Part shown: piece after piece, positions 17,921 through 29,800 of the stretch | Numbering within the stretch: position 1 is the stretch's first letter | Layout of the letters: each line of letters begins with the position of its first letter | DNA from: JAJDAT01 sp964570665 | Lineage (GTDB): Bacteria; Nitrospinota; Nitrospinia; Nitrospinales; JAJDAT01 | Reading direction: 5' to 3' | DNA: 64,000 nt | NCBI GenBank assembly: GCA_964570665.1 | Contig: CAZMZH010000007.1 | Span: forward strand, 124,001 to 188,000 | Program-made: the position numbers and the translations under genes | Notes under the pieces: model-generated | Databases searched by the model: none | Told to the model about the DNA's origin: nothing | Seen by the model: only the letters and a program-made list of their open reading frames with translations

Positions 17921-19843
17921 TTATTCAATCTCCACTTGGGGAAATTTACTTTTCCAAGCGGAAAAGACGATCAAATTATATAAGATTCTATAATTATTTT
18001 TTTTACCGTTTAAATGGTCGGATATTAATTCCTTCAAAACTTCCCTATCCAACAATCGATTTAAAACCTCATCTTGGGCCAGGTTATCCAACTTTGGTTT
18101 CAGTTCAGACTTCAACCACCGCGCGACGGGAAATGCAAACCCCTGTTTTTTTTGGTTTCTGATTTTTAAAGGAAACTTCCATCGCTCCACAGTCATATTA
18201 AGCAATTTTTTCAACCTACCTCCTTCCAACTTAAAACTATCGGGAAGACGGTTTGCAAACTCAATGATAGAACGCATGAGGAATGGCGATCTAATTTCAA
18301 AACTCGATTGCATTGAAGCGCGATCTGTATGGAGACATATAAACTCGGGCAAAAAAACTTTTTGATAAAAATAAAGCAATTGCTGGGTTAAGGTTTTATT
18401 CTCCATTTTTCTCATTACCCTTCCTTCATAGTCAAAAATAGTTCCTTCTAAGCCGGATGGTTCAAAAAACTCTTTGGATTGATTGGGACATAATTTTGCA
18501 ATGTCCTTAAGGGAAAGAGTCGACAACCAAAGCGGATAACGCATAATACGCGATGATGGGAAGCCCTGAAAATAAGCCAACGCTTTAAATTGCAATCCGA
18601 GATAAGTATCCGAAGGCGGCAATAATAATTTTGCTAACGAAGTCAAAAACGATTGAGCAATTTTTGGCAACGCTTCGAAAATTGGAACAAATTTTAGTCC
18701 CGTAAAGGTTACATAGCCCGCAAAAAGTTCGTCCCCTCCATCGCCGGAAATAGCGACCGTTATATCTTTTTTGCAGGATTGAGACAAAAATAGCATATTG
18801 ACAAAAGCTGGATCGCCATTAGGTTCATCCAATATATTTAGGTAGTTCTCAAATTCTGTATTTATAGTTTTCTCATTCAGTTCGTATATCTTGTGTCGAT
18901 GAACTCCTAAATGGTTGGCCATAAGTTTGGCTTTGGAACTTTCATCGAAATCCTTTTCCCCCATGGCAACGCTAAAGGCATCTACATTAGGATTAAATTT
19001 TAAACAAGAACGAAGAGACATGGAGCTATCAATACCGCCCGATAATAATACGCCGTAGGGAACATCGGACCTCATAGTCATTTTACAGGCGTTTTCAAAG
19101 AGTTCTTCGAATTGATTAACCGACTCCTCAACCCCTATTTCAAGCAATTCTTCTCCGGGAATAGAATCCCAATAAGACTTGGTTTCAATTTTATTATTTT
19201 TAACTTTAATAAATTGGCCAGGAAGCAATTTATAGACATTTTTCAATGGCGTTTTATCGCCTGCATAATAGGAAGCCATCAAAAATCGGACAAAATTATC
19301 TTTATCCAATCGCCAATTAAAGTTCTTTAACTCCAATAAAGCGCGAAGTTCCGAGGCATAAATAACTCCATCGTCATATGGATGAAAATATAAAGGTTTT
19401 TGCCCAAGATGATCTCTTACTAAATAATGCTCGTTGGATTTTGTATCGTGAATGGCGGCGGCAAACATACCTTCCATTTTCAAAAAGGCATCTATTCCCC
19501 AGGCAATAAAAGCGTTTAAAAAAACTTCCGTATCGGAATCGGTTCGAAAAGAAATACCCTGGCTTTGCAGCTCCCTCCGCAATTCTATAAAATTATAAAT
19601 TTCTCCGTTATAACTAAGAACATACCTTTCATCGGAGCTTAAAAAAGGTTGCGCGGCTTTTTGCGATAGATCTAATATTTTTAACCGCTGATGCCCCATA
19701 TAAATATTAGGTTGTATCCATTCTCCAAAATCGTCGGGTCCTCTATGTTCAAGAGTGGATGTCGCTAAACGAGCTGCGTCGACCTCTTGCTCTGACATAC
19801 CGTTTTTATCTTCGAATTTTAACCAACCAAAAACTCCACACAT
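17921..19843 (-). CDS. asnB: Asparagine synthetase (glutamine-hydrolysing)
   Basis: 640 residues, the normal size for the longer bacterial AsnB class. It starts MCGVFGW, so C2 is the N-terminal nucleophile of the class II glutaminase domain. LEHRGPDDFGEW, HQRLKILDLS and LSYNGEIYNF complete that domain (about 1-210). The synthetase domain has the PP-loop LLSGGIDSS and the ISGDGGDELFAGY motif. It uses ATP, aspartate and glutamine to make asparagine, or amidates a sugar or peptide in pathway-specific homologues often found near surface-polysaccharide genes. It is transcribed alone with its own terminator. No clear ribosome site precedes the ATG. Confidence 0.93.
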   Translation of the reverse strand: MCGVFGWLKFEDKNGMSEQEVDAARLATSTLEHRGPDDFGEWIQPNIYMGHQRLKILDLSQKAAQPFLSSDERYVLSYNGEIYNFIELRRELQSQGISFRTDSDTEVFLNAFIAWGIDAFLKMEGMFAAAIHDTKSNEHYLVRDHLGQKPLYFHPYDDGVIYASELRALLELKNFNWRLDKDNFVRFLMASYYAGDKTPLKNVYKLLPGQFIKVKNNKIETKSYWDSIPGEELLEIGVEESVNQFEELFENACKMTMRSDVPYGVLLSGGIDSSMSLRSCLKFNPNVDAFSVAMGEKDFDESSKAKLMANHLGVHRHKIYELNEKTINTEFENYLNILDEPNGDPAFVNMLFLSQSCKKDITVAISGDGGDELFAGYVTFTGLKFVPIFEALPKIAQSFLTSLAKLLLPPSDTYLGLQFKALAYFQGFPSSRIMRYPLWLSTLSLKDIAKLCPNQSKEFFEPSGLEGTIFDYEGRVMRKMENKTLTQQLLYFYQKVFLPEFICLHTDRASMQSSFEIRSPFLMRSIIEFANRLPDSFKLEGGRLKKLLNMTVERWKFPLKIRNQKKQGFAFPVARWLKSELKPKLDNLAQDEVLNRLLDREVLKELISDHLNGKKNNYRILYNLIVFSAWKSKFPQVEIE

Positions 19844-19896
19844 AGTAGCGATAATCTAAATTATTTTAAGAACGAAAGATATATGAAATATACCAG

Positions 19897-20061
19897 TAAA
19901 AGCTTTACCGCAAAGAGCGCGGAGGGCGCAAAGTAAAAAGACAAAAAATTGTCAAAGTGAGGCTTAAGCTTGCCTTGAGGCGCTTAAAGGGAACTGCGAC
20001 CACCACTTTGCTTTTAAGTATTGTAGAATTAAATACAAAATAAAATTTTGCCTAGTTTAAA
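19897..20061. repeat. Intergenic repeat, copy 1
   Basis: About 165 bp starting TAAAAGCTTTACCGCAAAG. It is repeated with few changes 234 bp further on (20131-20295). It includes GCAAAGAGCGCGGAGGGCGC and the short palindrome GACAAAAAATTGTC. No frame of note lies within. The accompanying 20082-20124 stretch has CCCTGAGCCAAGTCGAAGGG, resembling REP-like extragenic palindromes. Confidence 0.85.
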
Positions 20062-20130
20062 CCCCTCCCCACTAACCGTCACCCTGAGCCAAGTCGAAGG
20101 GTCGCCTCGATCCAATAAAATTCCCACTTC

Positions 20131-20295
20131 TAAAAGCTTTACCGCAAAGAGCGCGGAGGGCGCAAAGTAAAAAGACAAAAAATTGTCAAAGTGAGGCTTA
20201 AGCTTGCCTTGAGGCGCTCAAAGGGAACTGCGACCACCACTCTGCTTTTAAGTATTGTGGCATTAAACGCAAAACAAAAATTCGCTTAGCTTAAA
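20131..20295. repeat. Intergenic repeat, copy 2
   Basis: The second copy of the ~165-bp element, about 90% identical by eye to 19897-20061. It too is followed by a REP-like segment (CGAAGGGGTAAGGAAGAATC, about 20327-20346) and by CGCCTCGATCCAAT, which also follows copy 1. The whole unit of about 234 bp therefore appears tandemly duplicated. Confidence 0.85.
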
Positions 20296-20745
20296 ACATC
20301 CCCCACGGTCTGTCATTCAGATGAACCCCGAAGGGGTAAGGAAGAATCTCGCCTCGATCCAATATAATGCCTTCTTCCCTTTCGGTTCTTTTTAGCTCCT
20401 TTCCAAACAATTTTCCCCATTTAAGCCTTGTCTATTTTTTATTACACTCCAAACAGTTTTTCTTTTTTTCGCCAAAATTTACACCCAATTTCTTAAAAAT
20501 ATAATAATCCGACAGTCGATTATTGCGTTTCAAACTCAAAAAAAACCCTTAAAACCATTGATTTTCGATATGTTTTTTACCTAAAAAAACTTTAAATAAT
20601 TTTCGAATACAATAATATAATTTTATGCTTTTCAAAACAACTAAACCAATATAAGGTTTACATCAACAACTTTAATTCCAATACATATTTAGAATACCTA
20701 TTGAATTGACGCTGTAACAAAGCTCACTTATTACCAGGGGGATTC
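20296..20745. other. AT-rich region upstream of the LamG/Ig surface-protein gene
   Basis: 450 bp without a gene, very AT-rich after 20400. Presumably it holds the promoter of the surface-protein gene; no convincing -35/-10 pair could be chosen. AGGGGG at about 20735-20740 is the ribosome site of the next gene. Confidence 0.4.
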
Positions 20746-23700
20746 ATGCGATTGTTAAAAAAAATACTTCCAATCCTATTGATGGCATTTCTCTTGAATG
20801 CGACCGTCATGACGTCTGAGTCCGCCGCCGACGCTAACACCAAACTATTACTACATTTTGACGGCGATTTTACTGATTCTTCAGACGGCGCTTCACAAAC
20901 AAACAATCCTACTGTTGTTGGCAGCGCTTCAACAGTAAATTCTCCTAACAGTCCTCTCACTCCCGGCAGCAATATTGGTTCTTTTGATGGCAATGGCGAT
21001 TATATTACTTTCCCAAGTTCCGCCGATTGGGCTTTTGGTAACGGCGATTTTACTATTGAGACTTGGCTGAACTTTAACTCCATTTCCCAATTTCAACCTA
21101 TTTACGCACAATACCAAGATACCAGCAATCATATGCAAATTATGTGGCTAAATGGAACGCAACTCCGTTTTGCAACATATCTTAATTCGGTAGATAAGCA
21201 ACTAAACTTTTCCTGGACGCCATCGGCTAACACCTGGTATCACGTCGCTATAGTAAGGACTGGTAATAACATAAAAGCTTTTATTGATGGCCAACAAATT
21301 GGATCGACTAAACCTTATTCGTCAACCATTCCCAACTTTTCATCTACTGTCAGAATCGGTCATTCTCAATATCACCAAGGAAATGGTAATTACGGCCATC
21401 TGAATGGCTTTTTGGAGGAGTTTCGAGTTTCAAAAGGAATCGCCAGATGGACTTCAAATTTTACCCCACCATCAGCTCCATACGGTTCACCTCCTCCCGA
21501 CACAGAAGCGCCATTCATCACTGTAACCGGACCTGATATAACTGTTGAAGCCGGTTCTTTATATGACTCTGCCGCAGACGCGGGAGCGACTGCTACAGAC
21601 GATACTGACGACAACGCAACTATAACCGCCACTATTGTCGAAGGCGGACTCCCCGTCGACACGTCGACCTTGGGCGCTAAAACCGTCACCTACAATGTCA
21701 CTGATGAGGCCGGAAACGACGCTATTGAAAAAATTCGTACCGTCACGGTAGTCGATAACACAATACCCGTCATTACCGTAACTGGCGGCAATGTCACCAT
21801 TGAAGCAGGTACGGTTTATGATGCTACCGNNNNNNNNNNNNNNNNNNNNNNNNNNNNNNNNNNNNNNNNNNNNNNNNNNNNNNNNNNNNNNNNNNNNNNN
21901 NNNNNNNNNNNNNNNNNNNNNNNNNNNNNACGACAACGCAGCGCTCACCTTAACTATTGTCGAAGGCGGCCTCCCCGTCGATACGTCGACTTTGGGCGCT
22001 AAAACCGTTACTTACAATGTCACTGACGCCAACGGCAACAACGCTGTTCAAGTGACACGTACCGTCACGGTAGTCGATAACACAATACCCGTCATAACCG
22101 TAACTGGCGGCAATGTCACCATTGAAGCAGGTACGGTTTATGATGCTACCGCCGACTTAGGAGCAACCGCTACAGATAATCTCGACGACAACGCAGCGCT
22201 CACCTTAACTATTGTCGAAGGCGGCCTCCCCGTCGATACATCGACTCTGGGCGCTAAGTCAGTCACCTACAATGTCACGGACTCCGAAGGCAACGACGCT
22301 GTGCAAGTAGTTCGTACCGTCACTGTAGTGGATACTACAATTCCTGTCATATCCTTAAACGGACTCAGTTCTATCACCGTCGAAGCCGGATCGGTTTACG
22401 ACGCTGCTGAAGACGAGGGAGCGAACGCTACAGATAATCTCGACGACGACACAGCCCTCACCTCCACTATTGTCGAAGGCGGACTCCCTGTCGACACATC
22501 GACGCTGGGCGTTAAAACAGTCACCTACGACGTCACGGACTCCGAAGGCAACGACGCTGTGCAAGTAGTTCGTACCGTCACTGTAGTGGATACTACAATT
22601 CCTGTCATATCCTTAAACGGACTCAGTTCTATCACCGTCGAAGCCGGATCGGTTTACGACGCTGCTGAAGACGAGGGAGCGAACGCTACAGATAATCTCG
22701 ACGACGACACAGCCCTCACCTCCACTATTGTCGAAGGCGGACTCCCTGTCGACACATCGACGCTGGGCGTTAAAACAGTCACCTACGACGTCACGGACTC
22801 CGAAGGCAACGACGCTGTTCAAGTAACTCGTACCGTCACCATAGTGGATACGACAATTCCTGTTATTTCTTTAGTCGGTCTCAACGCGATCACCATTGAA
22901 GCGGGATCGGTTTACGACGCTACCGTCGATGCAGGAGCGTCCGTTACAGATAACCTCGACGACGACACAACTATCACCGGCGCTGTTAGCGTGAACGGAC
23001 TCCCTGTCGACACGTCGACTCTTGGCGATAAAACAGTCACTTACGATGTCACAGATGCCAATAATAACGTCGCCGCTCAAGTGATTCGTACCGTCACCGT
23101 AGTGGATACAACACCTCCAGTAATTACTATCAATGGCAACAATCTAACTGTTGAAGCAGGGACAGTTTATGACGCTACCGCCGACTTAGGAGCGACCGCT
23201 ACAGATAACTTCGACGATGACGCAACGTTAACCGCCACTATTGTCGAAAACGGACTCCCAGTCGATACGTCGACGGTGGGCACTAAGTCAGTCACCTACA
23301 ATGTCACTGATTCAAACGGCAACAACGCTGTGCAAGTGGTCCGTACCGTCACGGTAGTGGATACCACGGATCCAGTCGTAACGGCTCCTGACGACGTTAC
23401 GGTAGAAGCGACCGCCGCTTTAACGACGGTTGCTCTAGGAACGGCTACGGCTACGGATATAGTTGACGGCACAGTGACAGTAACAAACGACGCTCCGGCA
23501 ACATTCCCAGTGGGAACGACTACGGTGACTTATACCGCAACCGATGTAAACGGTAATACGGGAACAGCGACCCAAACCATAACGGTTGTGGATACCACCA
23601 AACCGGTTATTACTTTAGTTGGAGACAATCCATTTACTATCGAATTCGGAGCAACTTATGTCGACCCCGGAGCAAACGCTACGGATGAAGTTGACGACAA

Positions 23701-26491
23701 CACAACTCTCACCGCCGCAATTGTTAAAGGGGGAATTCCCGTTAACACTTCGACGTTAGGAAATAAGACGGTTACCTACAATGTCACGGATACAGCCGGA
23801 AATATCGCCGTGGAAGTCACTCGAACGGTCGCCGTCGTTGACACCACCGATCCAGTCGTAACGGCTCCTGCAAACATAACAATTGAAGCGGTAGCTCTAA
23901 CGACAACGGTCAATCTAGGAACCGCCACCGCTAACGATAATTTCGACGGCGCATTAACTCCGGTGGCAACCGCTCCTGGGGTTACTATTGCCAGTAATTC
24001 AGGAGATTTCCCGGTTGGCGTTCATACTGTCACCTATACCGCAACCGATTCATCTGGGAATATTGGAATAGCGACCCAGACCGTAACCGTTCAAGATACG
24101 GTTTTTCCAGTTATTATTTTAGTTGGGGCCAATCCGTTAAATATTGAAGTAGGAACCACTTTTAACGATCCGGGAGCGATTGCGACAGATGCTGTTGACG
24201 GAAATCTTCCCATATTTATTGGAGGAGATACCGTGGTCACCTCTGGGGTCGGCGGTCCTTTCGATATCACCTATTCCGCTACAGACAACGCTGGAAACAC
24301 GGCGTCTATCAACCGTACTGTCAATGTTGTTGATCTTACCGCCCCTGAAGTAACGGCCGCTGGCGATCTTATTATAGAAGCGACGGGAACAAACACGAGC
24401 GTTACTTTAATAAACATTACGGGCCAAACTCCTGCCGTGGCTTCCGCTAACGATAATATCGACGGCGCGTTGACTCCTATTGCCGCCGTTACGTCTACGC
24501 CTGCGGTTACGCTCACGAACAATACGGGTGATTTTCCAATTGGCGTTCATACCGTCACCTGGTCGGCAACCGATGCGGGGGGTAATGTAGGTACCGCTAC
24601 GCAAACGGTAACCGTTCAAGACACTACGGGGCCCGATGTTGTTTTAATCGCTCAAAATAATGAGATCGATCCTTTAAACATTGTAGTGGGAACAACCTAC
24701 GTCGAACCGGGAGCGACCGCTACCGATATCGTTGACAACGTTCTCCCAGTTACCATTGCCGGGGATACGGTCGACACCTCGGTGGTCGACGTTTCTTTTA
24801 CCGTCACCTATACGGCAACGGATAATACCGGCAATCCAACGACCGTAAACCGCGTTGTGAACATTGTTCCGCCACCGGACACCATAGCGCCAGTCATTAC
24901 CTTGGTAGGAGATAACCCACAAACTATCACTGTAGGCAACTCTTATGTGGAATTGGGAGCTACGGCGAATGATGATATTGACGGCGATATTACGGCCAAT
25001 ATACTGATAAATCCCACTAACGTGAATACGGCAGCTATTGGGACTTATTCAGTCACTTATGACGTTGTAGACGACGCCGGCAATCCGGCAGTTACCCAAA
25101 CCAGAACGGTGAACGTCGTAGCGTTGGACAACATCCCGCCAACTTGTACCGCTTCGGCAATTACAGTAACCGCTACCGGCAGTTTTACGTCAGTGACTCT
25201 TGCTTCTCCCACGGCAACGGATAACGTGGGCGTTACTTTAATAGATAACGACGCTCCTTTAGTGGGATTTCCCATAGGTGTCACAAATGTAATATGGACC
25301 GTATTCGATGCGGCGGGAAATAGCGGTACTTGTAATCAATCTGTCACTGTTGTTCAATCTCAATCTAATGGCGATACGCGCATTGTGATTACCTCGCTTC
25401 CATTTATCGCCGAGTTTGCAGGGTCTTATATATTTGCCAGTAATCTCACTCACACCACTACAGATCCCGGCAGTTGTATCACCATCAATGCCGATAACGT
25501 CACCATCGATTTAAACGGTTTCAGCTTGATCGGTTCCGGCCAAACCGCCGGTTGCGATTGTCATGGGATATCAACCGGCGGGAAATCAAATATCAAAATA
25601 TTAAATGGCACTATTTCGGATTTTGCCGGCAACGGAATTTACGACCTTTCTCCAAACGCAAATGGAGTCAGTATCCAGAATATAACAACCGCTTCCAATG
25701 GCGGGCATGGAATATTCTTGAACGGAAATAGTCATACGGTAACCAAATCCGTGGTTTACAATAATTTAACGGGAGGTGTTTTTGTACAAAATAGCTCTAA
25801 AATCCTGACCAACACGGTATACAGCAATACCGGTCCGGGTATTACCACAGAGAACGGAGCCACCATTTTGACCAATACGGTATACGCGAATACCGGCGCG
25901 GGTATATCAACAATCAATGGTTCCACCTTGAATCAAAATACTGTTTACCAAAATACAGGTAACGGAATCATCGTCAATGACGGTTGTACATTGTCATCCA
26001 ATACGGTTTATGAAAATACCGGCGACGGAATCGTCTGCAATAACGGTTCGACGCTAACCAACAATACCGTCCACAATAATACGGGGACGGGTATTGTTTC
26101 CTTAATCGCAGCAAAAGTGAAAGGCAATACCTGTTATCTAAATGGCGATTCGGGAATTGTCGCTGGAGCCGGTTCCATGGTTTCGGATAATATCGTCAAT
26201 GGAAATAATACAAACAGTATCGCGACCCAAGGCGGAATTTTTGTTTCTGGAAACGTAACCCTCAAATGCAACCAGGTCACTAACAACGCAATCCAGAATA
26301 TTTTAGTAACCGGAGACGGAAATGTTTTAAAGGACAACACCGTCAATCTGTCCGATATTGGAATCAACTTTGACGGTTCCGGGTTTAACTTCTTCTCTGG
26401 GAATAAAGCTAGCGGAAATACCACAAGCGGTTTTTCCGGAACGGCTTTACCTACAGGACTAGCCGATGGCGGAGGCAATATCGATTTTTAG
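20746..26491 (+). CDS. Giant surface protein: LamG domain, Ig/HYR-like repeat array and C-terminal beta-helix (interrupted by assembly gap)
   Basis: A signal peptide (about 1-27, ending near TSESA) is followed by a LamG/concanavalin-like domain (about 31-245; KLLLHFDGDF, ADWAFGNGDFTIETWLN, WYHVAIVRTG). Then come about 15 visible Ig-like repeats of ~80-86 residues. Most are of the PVIT..G..TVEAG..YDA..GATATDN..D type (DUF5011-like), and several are HYR-like (DPVVTAPDDVTVEATA). After these comes a parallel beta-helix of NosD type with repeated NTVY.NTG..I. The gap at 21830-21929 splits the frame; both sides are the same repeat, so this is one gene. AGGGGG precedes the ATG. It is probably a secreted or surface adhesin; no C-terminal anchor or sorting signal was recognised. 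It lies just upstream of the TpsA-like giant gene on the same strand. Confidence 0.85.
21830..21929. other. Assembly gap (100 N) inside the Ig repeat array
   Basis: Exactly 100 N, the usual placeholder for a gap of unknown size. The flanks are the same repeat unit. Filling with the 33 bases present in the next copy would restore one frame, so the apparent frameshift is an artefact. Whole extra repeats could be missing. Confidence 0.97.
22343..22858 (+). repeat. Two tandem near-identical 258-bp Ig-repeat units
   Basis: Units 22343-22600 and 22601-22858 (86 codons each) are identical to the eye except near the end of the second. Neighbouring units 22085-22342 and 22859-23115 are more diverged. 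Recent duplication within the surface-protein gene is the simplest reading. Confidence 0.9.
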
Positions 26492-26502
26492 GGACACTTT
26501 AA

Positions 26503-26542
26503 GGTAAGGTTTCAGATTTACACTTAATTCTGAAACCTTGCC
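26503..26542 (+). terminator. Hairpin after the LamG/Ig surface-protein gene
   Basis: AAGGTTTCAG (26506-26515) pairs with CTGAAACCTT (26530-26539), extended by outer GGT/GCC pairs. It is followed by a C/T-rich rather than T-only tract, so it is a likely but not ideal intrinsic terminator, 11 bp past the stop. Confidence 0.65.
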
Positions 26543-26884
26543 CTCCCTCATTCCTCCTTTTATATCCACCACAGGATGTTTTTAGATTTCAAAAACAATT
26601 TAATCATTATCAAAAGTGTAATTTTTTTCACCTTTCCAAAATCATAAATACTTAATATTAAAATTATTTATTAAAACGGACTTCTTTCTGTTTATTTTTT
26701 GAGATTGAAAATTTATTCCCAATCCACTCTCCTGCAAAAAAAATGACTATTTTTGCATCATTCCGCAAAGCGAAAACCATTGAAAATCGGCGCTTTGTGT
26801 TTCGATAATTAGACTTTTGTATAAAAAAAATGTATATTAAGCCTTAATTTATAAGAATTTATGAGTTTTTATCTTCTATAAATT
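26543..26884. other. Upstream region of the giant TpsA-like gene
   Basis: About 340 bp of very AT-rich DNA that must hold the promoter if the giant gene is transcribed separately from the LamG/Ig gene. Several TTG..TATA-like pairs can be drawn but none is convincing. No small gene is seen. Confidence 0.4.
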
Positions 26885-29800
26885 TTGAAAAAAGTTTGTT
26901 TTCAGAAACTGTTGCGACATCTCAGTAACTTCCTACTGCCGATAAGAATGGACGAACTGATTCAAAAATCTCAGAAAAGGTTCCTTAAACCGAACCTCTC
27001 CATATTCTTCCTTCGGTTATGGATTGGTTTTTTGGTTTACCTCATTGGCGGTTGGCCCACCTTAGTTTATGCGCTCCCTCAAGACGGTCAAATAGTCGCC
27101 GGGCAAGGAAATATCCAGCAGCCCTCTCCGACCGACATGGTCGTCAATCAGTCTTCCGAAAAAATGATTGCCGATTGGCAAAGCTTTGGCATTGGCAGTC
27201 AAGAGTCCGTACAATTCAAACAACCCGGCTCTAACTCCGTCGCTTTAAACCGAGTTCTCGGAGCCAACCCCAGCGAAATCCTCGGAAAACTATCCGCAAA
27301 TGGTCAGGTTTTCCTGACAAATCCTTCTGGAATTCTTTTTGGCCAAAATGCCCGCGTCAACGTAGGCGGTCTCATGGCCACGACCTTAGGAATCTCTAAT
27401 AAAGACTTTTTAGACGGAAATTATAAATTTAATCAGGATCCAAGTAAGGCGCTAGCCTCCATATATAATAAGGGACTTATTCAATCTTCCGGTTATGTGG
27501 GTCTCCTCGCCCCTAATGTTGAAAACCACGGGACCATCATCGCGAACGCCGGTTCGGTTGCGCTGGGCTCTGGCAATGCCGCGTCGTTAGATTTTATTGG
27601 CGACGGTTTAATCAACTTTGCTATTACCGAACCTGTCGAAGGGGAAGTATTAGACTCCGATGGCAACGTCGTAGAACATCGCGTATTAAACACTGGGAAG
27701 ATTCAAGCGGGTACTGTCGCGCTTACGGCAAAGAACGCTAGCGATGTCATAAAAAATGTCGTCAATAATACGGGTGTGATTGAAGCCTATTCCGCCGTTG
27801 AAAAAGACGGCGAAATTTATTTAATGGCCGAAGGCGGTAAAGTTTCTGTATCGGGTACTTTGGATGCCTCCGGTAAGAGAGCCGGTGAAAAAGGCGGAAC
27901 CATTCATGTCTTAGGAGACGAAGTTGATTTAGATAACGCCTCCATCGACGCTTCGGGCGATGCGGGTGGCGGAACGGTTTTAGTGGGTGGTGACTTTCAA
28001 GGAAAAGGTTCCATCCAAACAGCCAATAACACCCGAGTTAGCGAAGATACCTTAATCAATGCCGACGCCCTTTCTCAAGGAAATGGCGGCAAGATCATTA
28101 TTTGGTCGGAAAACTCAACGGTCACAAAAGGAATCTTAACCGCTCGCGGCGGAGCGATAAGCGGCAATGGCGGGTTGATTGAAACTTCCGGCAAAAACCA
28201 TCTTGTCGTTACTAAAGCCGCAGACGTTTCCGCTAAGAATGGTTTGGCAGGTACCTGGCTATTAGATCCGCGCAATATAGAAATTACTAACGCTACTAGC
28301 GGGGTCGATCAAAATGGCGGCGAGTTCAATCCAAACTCAGATAGCTCTACAGTTGACGTCGCTTTAATCAATCAAGCCCTTAATAATGGAACCAGTGTCG
28401 TTATCACGACCGGTACGGATGGCAATCAAGAAGGCAATATCACCGTTACCGCCGCCATATTAAAATCGTCGGGAGGAGACACTTCCTTAACGCTCAATGC
28501 CGCCGGTAAGATCATCGTCAACAATACGATCGCATCGACCTCTGGTAAGTTAGACGTTAATTTATTGGCCAAGTCCGATATTGATATCAATGCGGCTATT
28601 TCAACTAATGGCGGTAACTTTTTAGCCGATACCCAGGGCGGCGTTAACTCATTAACTCCTCATATTTCCGGAGTCGCTCCTACCATCAATCATGTTTCGG
28701 GAGCCCCTACCCCAACAGGAACCACTAAAATTACCATCAGCGCCGACATAAACACTAACGGCGGCGACGTCAGCTTAGGCAACGCTAATGGCACAACAAC
28801 CGTTGTCTTATTAGGAGCAGGCCCCGTTCAAACCGACAACAACCAAGAGATTATTTTTAACGGCGGCTCTATCAATCAAGCGAAAGACCTTAATATCAAT
28901 GCCGATATTATAATAGAGGGTAATGGCGAAAACTTAACCTTGGCTGCGACCAACGATATTAACTTTAAAGGTTCGGTGTTATTGCGTAATGGCGGACTAT
29001 CTTCCGTAACCCTCGTTATCAACGCCGATAGCGACGCCGACGGTTCTGGAGACTTGATCGTTTTTGAAGACTCAACCATCAACACAAATGGCGCCCTCAC
29101 TATAACAGCTAACGACATCGACCTATTGGGAGAGATCCACACCTCTTTATTTGGAGTGACGATTCTAGTTTCCGATAACGGCACAATCGGTCTTGGTAAC
29201 GCCGCTGGCAATATGAGTTTAAGCGATGCCGAGTTAGATAGAATCTACAGCGCAGGATTGACCATTGGTTCTTTTACCAACGGCGATATTACCGTCGATG
29301 GCGTTAGTCGATTATTAACGCTTGGAACGACTTTAAACTCTGGCGGTAATGTCACCTTCCAAAATACCGCTTCTAGTATCGATTTCTTAACGGTTAACGC
29401 TAACGGAAATATTGCAGTCAACACAGACTTGAACGTTGCTCAAGGGAGCTTTGTAGGAGTTGCCGATCACGACAATAGCGGCGCCGGCGATTTTTCGATA
29501 TCTTCTGGATCGGACTTAACCGCCGCTGGCAATATAACGATAACCGCAGTTAACATTTTACAAGGCGGCAATTTTAACTCTGGCGGCGCTCTGACATTGA
29601 ATGGAACGGTTTTGGTTAGCGGACCCGTCAGCCAAACAGCCGCCAACGGCATAACCATTACAGACGATTTAATCAATGACGGAACGATAACCATTGATGC
29701 CGATTCTGACAAAGACGGTTCTGGAGCTTTTACTTTAAATAACGGTATCTCCATCGTTTCAAACAACAACGATATCACCATCACCGCTAGCGATTTCATC

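Noticed and set aside
20746..22002. Reading the 418-codon frame that runs through the N gap as a separate, frameshifted protein
   Set aside because: The frame change coincides with the 100-N placeholder and the repeat continues in the other frame; treated as one gene.
22343..22858. CRISPR-like direct repeats
   Set aside because: The repeats are 258 bp, coding and without spacers.
22355..23080. Three similar 69-codon minus-strand frames in the Ig array
   Set aside because: They are reverse-strand shadows of the tandem repeat; their identity simply mirrors the 258-bp unit.
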